Below, piece after piece: positions 63,890-64,000 of a DNA stretch of 64,000 bases (position 1 is the stretch's first letter; each line of letters begins with the position of its first letter). A model generated the notes under the pieces. It saw only the letters and a program-made list of their open reading frames with translations, was not told the origin of the DNA and did not search any database. The position numbers and the translations under genes were made by a program. This DNA comes from Nannobrachium achirus (lineage: Eukaryota; Chordata; Actinopteri; Myctophiformes; Myctophidae): positions 63,331,214-63,395,213 of the forward strand of contig OY997653.1 in NCBI GenBank assembly GCA_963921795.1. The letters are read 5' to 3'.

Positions 63890-64000
63890 GGTGAAAAAAA
63901 GAAAAGAAAAAGAAGACTTTAAGTCCTATTTCAGCCCACATACTGCAGGCTACTCAACAGATCTCTGCATCAAAACACACAGAGGTTGTGCTTTTTTTTA
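63890..64000. other. Unassigned end of window
   Basis: An A-rich stretch then ordinary sequence; nothing recognised. Confidence 0.5.

Overview
The window looks like teleost fish DNA. It is almost entirely repetitive and essentially a gene desert, and I found no intact protein-coding gene. The fish assignment rests on the repeat types: TTAA-bounded foldback elements like the teleost Angel/piggyBac-type MITEs, many non-autonomous hAT elements with 8-bp target-site duplications (TSDs), the familiar teleost repeat built from CTAAGTACATTTAC / ACTTAAGTA words, two LINE fragments (one ending in a GATG tail), and long dinucleotide runs. Codon-like sequence is confined to decayed transposon genes and a few exon-sized candidates.

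Layout: 271-6384 is a palindrome-rich compound satellite. 6396-11010 holds TTAA-bounded foldbacks, a 15-bp minisatellite and hAT MITEs. 11100-19265 mixes simple repeats and nested MITEs, including a family with 9-bp TSDs. 19358-19440 is the best candidate host exon. 20093-22143 is two TTAA elements joined through one TTAA. 22298-27512 is more hAT and TTAA elements around tandem repeats. 28100-29690 is an indel-free array of 37 x 43 bp. 30205-33212 is hAT and TA-bounded MITEs. 33557-37365 is a wrecked piggyBac element with inverted copies of its first coding segment. 40351-45700 is exactly 107 x 50 bp. 46255-55862 is nested MITEs, a tRNA-like sequence and microsatellites. 56213-56412 is a run of 200 N whose two 90-bp flanks are identical. 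57436-59222 is a hAT MITE split by a 5'-truncated LINE. 59447-63881 is a LINE tail, two minisatellites and two hAT elements, one nested in the end of the other.

The most unusual thread is a short hairpin module. One arm reads AGC(A/C)GATCTACAAGC and the other is its reverse complement. It recurs dozens of times inside several element families that otherwise differ in termini and TSD length (hAT 8 bp, TA-bounded, 5-bp). The outer stem is conserved, while the inner stem exists as several different self-complementary versions. I cannot say whether it is a mobile micro-foldback, a structure spread by conversion, or a functional RNA/DNA hairpin. Coordinates of element ends come from reading TIRs and TSDs by eye; superfamily names are inferences from TSD length and termini.
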